This document shows positions 62,634 through 64,000 of a stretch of DNA of 64,000 nt, piece by piece. The stretch comes from JAGXTF01 sp044224315 (GTDB taxonomy: Bacteria; Bacteroidota; Bacteroidia; NS11-12g; UBA955), in contig JBGAKR010000007.1 of assembly GCA_044224315.1 (NCBI GenBank), positions 62,001 through 126,000 of the forward strand. The letters are read 5' to 3'. Position 1 is the first letter of the stretch. Each line of letters starts with the position of its first letter. Both the position numbers and the translations under genes were made by a program. The notes below the pieces were generated by a model. It saw nothing but the letters and a program-made list of their open reading frames with translations. It had not been told where the DNA came from and did no database searches.

Positions 62634-62763
62634 AAGAAAAGTAGTAGACCTACCAAAAGGTATAATTTTAAGTACTTGAAAATGAGTGTGGTAAAAAAAA
62701 TATCCTAAAAATTTGTTCAAACGAATTGCAATTATTTATGGGTTTTGCTTTAAATTGCCAGTC

Positions 62764-63711
62764 ATGCGGAGGGTTATTGGGGTAATTCTCATATGGCCGA
62801 TGCTATGTTTTTCACAGCAAGGGCAATATGCAGATACCATAAAAGGGAAGTTGACAATTAATTATAATCAACCCCTGAGAATGAAGGTGTCCCTTTTGGC
62901 AGGAGGGGCCTTCGAAACACAAGGACTGGAAGGGAGCGTAATGCTCCCTGCAGGCTTTGTGGATGTTCATTTGCGACCATCAAAATGGTTTGCATTTCAT
63001 GGCGCGTTGTCTAATCAGTTTCAGCTGGGATGGCAGTTTCAGAAAATTAAAGACACGCGCAATCTGGAATTTGGAGGCAGGTTTTTCTTTCATCGCAAAA
63101 CGATTGATAAGATAAAAACCTTTACAGCCGGCACAGCCGCCTGGAATTATGATTTCCATTTTCCTGTGAAGGTGTTATGGAATCTGGGTGTTACCGGCGG
63201 TTACCGCTTTGGTAGTGGGGTATTTAACTCTGGCCTGGATCCCAAAACACCCATACAATTTAGAAATATGGAAACCGGTAAAATAGGTTTTCATGAACAA
63301 TTTGCCGTCCCTTATACCTTTTCTGAATACCAGGCTGGATTTGTGCTTAATACCTCCAGCAGCATGCGTCTTACAGCCCACCTTCCATATGGACAAAAAA
63401 GGGCCCGACGTATGAAAACTTTTACCGAATTCAGGGTTGAAATCATCTATGGCAATCACTTTAGGGCCGATACCATGATAAGTGTAAAACCCAGTGATCA
63501 GGCTTTTCATAATGATAACTATGGGGTAATCATTGGCGATGTGAACCATTGGGGCTATCGGATTTCAGGGTTTTTTCGCAGAAAAATTTTCGGATTTAAA
63601 ATTGAGGCCGGAGCCAGGCCAGGCATTAATTATCGCTTCTCAGCCTTCGAAAAAAATAGCATTTTAAACCGTACTTATCTCCTTTTTGGGATAGGTTTTG
63701 GCTGGATGTAA
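62764..63711 (+). CDS. Probable outer-membrane beta-barrel protein, 315 aa
   Basis: A signal peptide (VIGVILIWPMLCFSQQ) is followed by an aromatic- and Gly-rich beta pattern along the whole length, ending in TYLLFGIGFGWM, compatible with an outer-membrane barrel. No recognised domain. The start ATG 62764 is preferred because the open frame before it (from TTG 62713) would add a second N-terminal extension ahead of the signal peptide. It is divergent from prfB, separated by a repeat-rich region. Confidence 0.75.
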   Translation: MRRVIGVILIWPMLCFSQQGQYADTIKGKLTINYNQPLRMKVSLLAGGAFETQGLEGSVMLPAGFVDVHLRPSKWFAFHGALSNQFQLGWQFQKIKDTRNLEFGGRFFFHRKTIDKIKTFTAGTAAWNYDFHFPVKVLWNLGVTGGYRFGSGVFNSGLDPKTPIQFRNMETGKIGFHEQFAVPYTFSEYQAGFVLNTSSSMRLTAHLPYGQKRARRMKTFTEFRVEIIYGNHFRADTMISVKPSDQAFHNDNYGVIIGDVNHWGYRISGFFRRKIFGFKIEAGARPGINYRFSAFEKNSILNRTYLLFGIGFGWM

Positions 63712-63756
63712 AAAGTTTGGTAAACATTTTGCCTGTATTTGTCGTCTGATAAATAT

Positions 63757-64000
63757 ATGACCCGCTATATCCTATTGCTAATTGGCATACTTTCCATTCA
63801 AGGCCCGCTTTCAGCGCAGATTGATACCATTTATCCCAGTTCTAACCTTTGTTACAAAAAATCATTTACCTATAGGTTGGTTACTTCCGAATACCTCGAT
63901 AATGGAAATAATTATTTTATTGCTTCTACCGTGGATACCACCTACCTCATATTTGAAAATACCGGTGTGCCCCGGGTTTTTAGAATGAAAACGGCAATGG
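63757..64000 (+). CDS. Exported hypothetical protein, 5' part only
   Basis: The first 81 codons of a gene that runs off the window. A signal peptide (YILLLIGILSIQGPLSAQ) is followed by a beta-rich segment with an early cysteine (SNLCYKKSFTYRLV). It begins 45 bp after the preceding barrel gene on the same strand, so the two may be one operon. No family can be named from this fragment. Confidence 0.6.
   Translation, partial: MTRYILLLIGILSIQGPLSAQIDTIYPSSNLCYKKSFTYRLVTSEYLDNGNNYFIASTVDTTYLIFENTGVPRVFRMKTAM

Noticed and set aside
1..64000. Mobile elements, prophage or plasmid functions
   Set aside because: No transposase, integrase, phage structural, replication or toxin-antitoxin genes could be recognised on either strand.

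Overview
The window comes from a member of the Bacteroidota; class and order cannot be settled from the sequence. Four things point there: a complete type IX secretion/gliding core (gldK-gldL-gldM-gldN with SprF/PorP-like genes); at least six secreted proteins ending in T9SS type A or gliding-motility (type B) C-terminal domains; promoters of the Bacteroidota type (TTG/TTTG, about 19-20 nt, TAnnTTTG); and few Shine-Dalgarno sequences. Two tRNA genes are present (Pro-CGG, Leu-CAA). I see no transposase, integrase, phage gene, CRISPR array or rRNA.

Layout. 0-3 kb: a fatty acyl-AMP ligase overlapping an acyl carrier protein cut by the window edge, then an orphan gene. 3.05-3.79 kb: a strictly phased 21-bp repeat array of imperfect palindromes. 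4-9.1 kb: a five-gene operon of exported proteins ending in a TPR histidine kinase and a NarL-type regulator. 9.2-12 kb: a large RCC1/PKD secreted protein, then a duplicated hairpin element beside tRNA-Pro. 12.5-15.5 kb: a small lipoprotein and a lipB-lemA-TPM-TPM operon. 15.5-30.6 kb: mostly housekeeping (yraN, topA, a 2-oxoacid dehydrogenase E2, a SirB1-like protein, a phosphodiesterase, a Sua5-type enzyme, an NtrC-type regulator) plus a secreted M43 metalloprotease. 30.8-41.2 kb: two SprF/PorP-like genes, gldKLMN, then a second divergent gldM-gldN pair. 41.3-44 kb: yceD-rpmF-plsX-fabH. 44-53.8 kb, minus strand: guaA, a periplasmic-binding-fold protein, a NOL1/NOP2/Sun methyltransferase that seems to start at CTG, two T9SS substrates, rnhB and a glycosyltransferase. 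53.8-64 kb: repeats and a G-free tract, yceI, more secreted proteins, an aminotransferase/omega-amidase pair, prfB with its programmed frameshift, and outer-membrane-like proteins.

How it fits together. The 30.8-41.2 kb block builds the T9SS: GldK with GldN forms the periplasmic/outer-membrane ring, and GldL with GldM forms the proton-driven motor. The secreted proteins across the window, with C-terminal sorting domains, are plausible cargo. There is one gldL but two gldM and two gldN genes, and both GldM copies keep the N-terminal Arg9, so two alternative motor/ring modules may share one GldL. This and the phased palindrome array are the most unusual content of the window.
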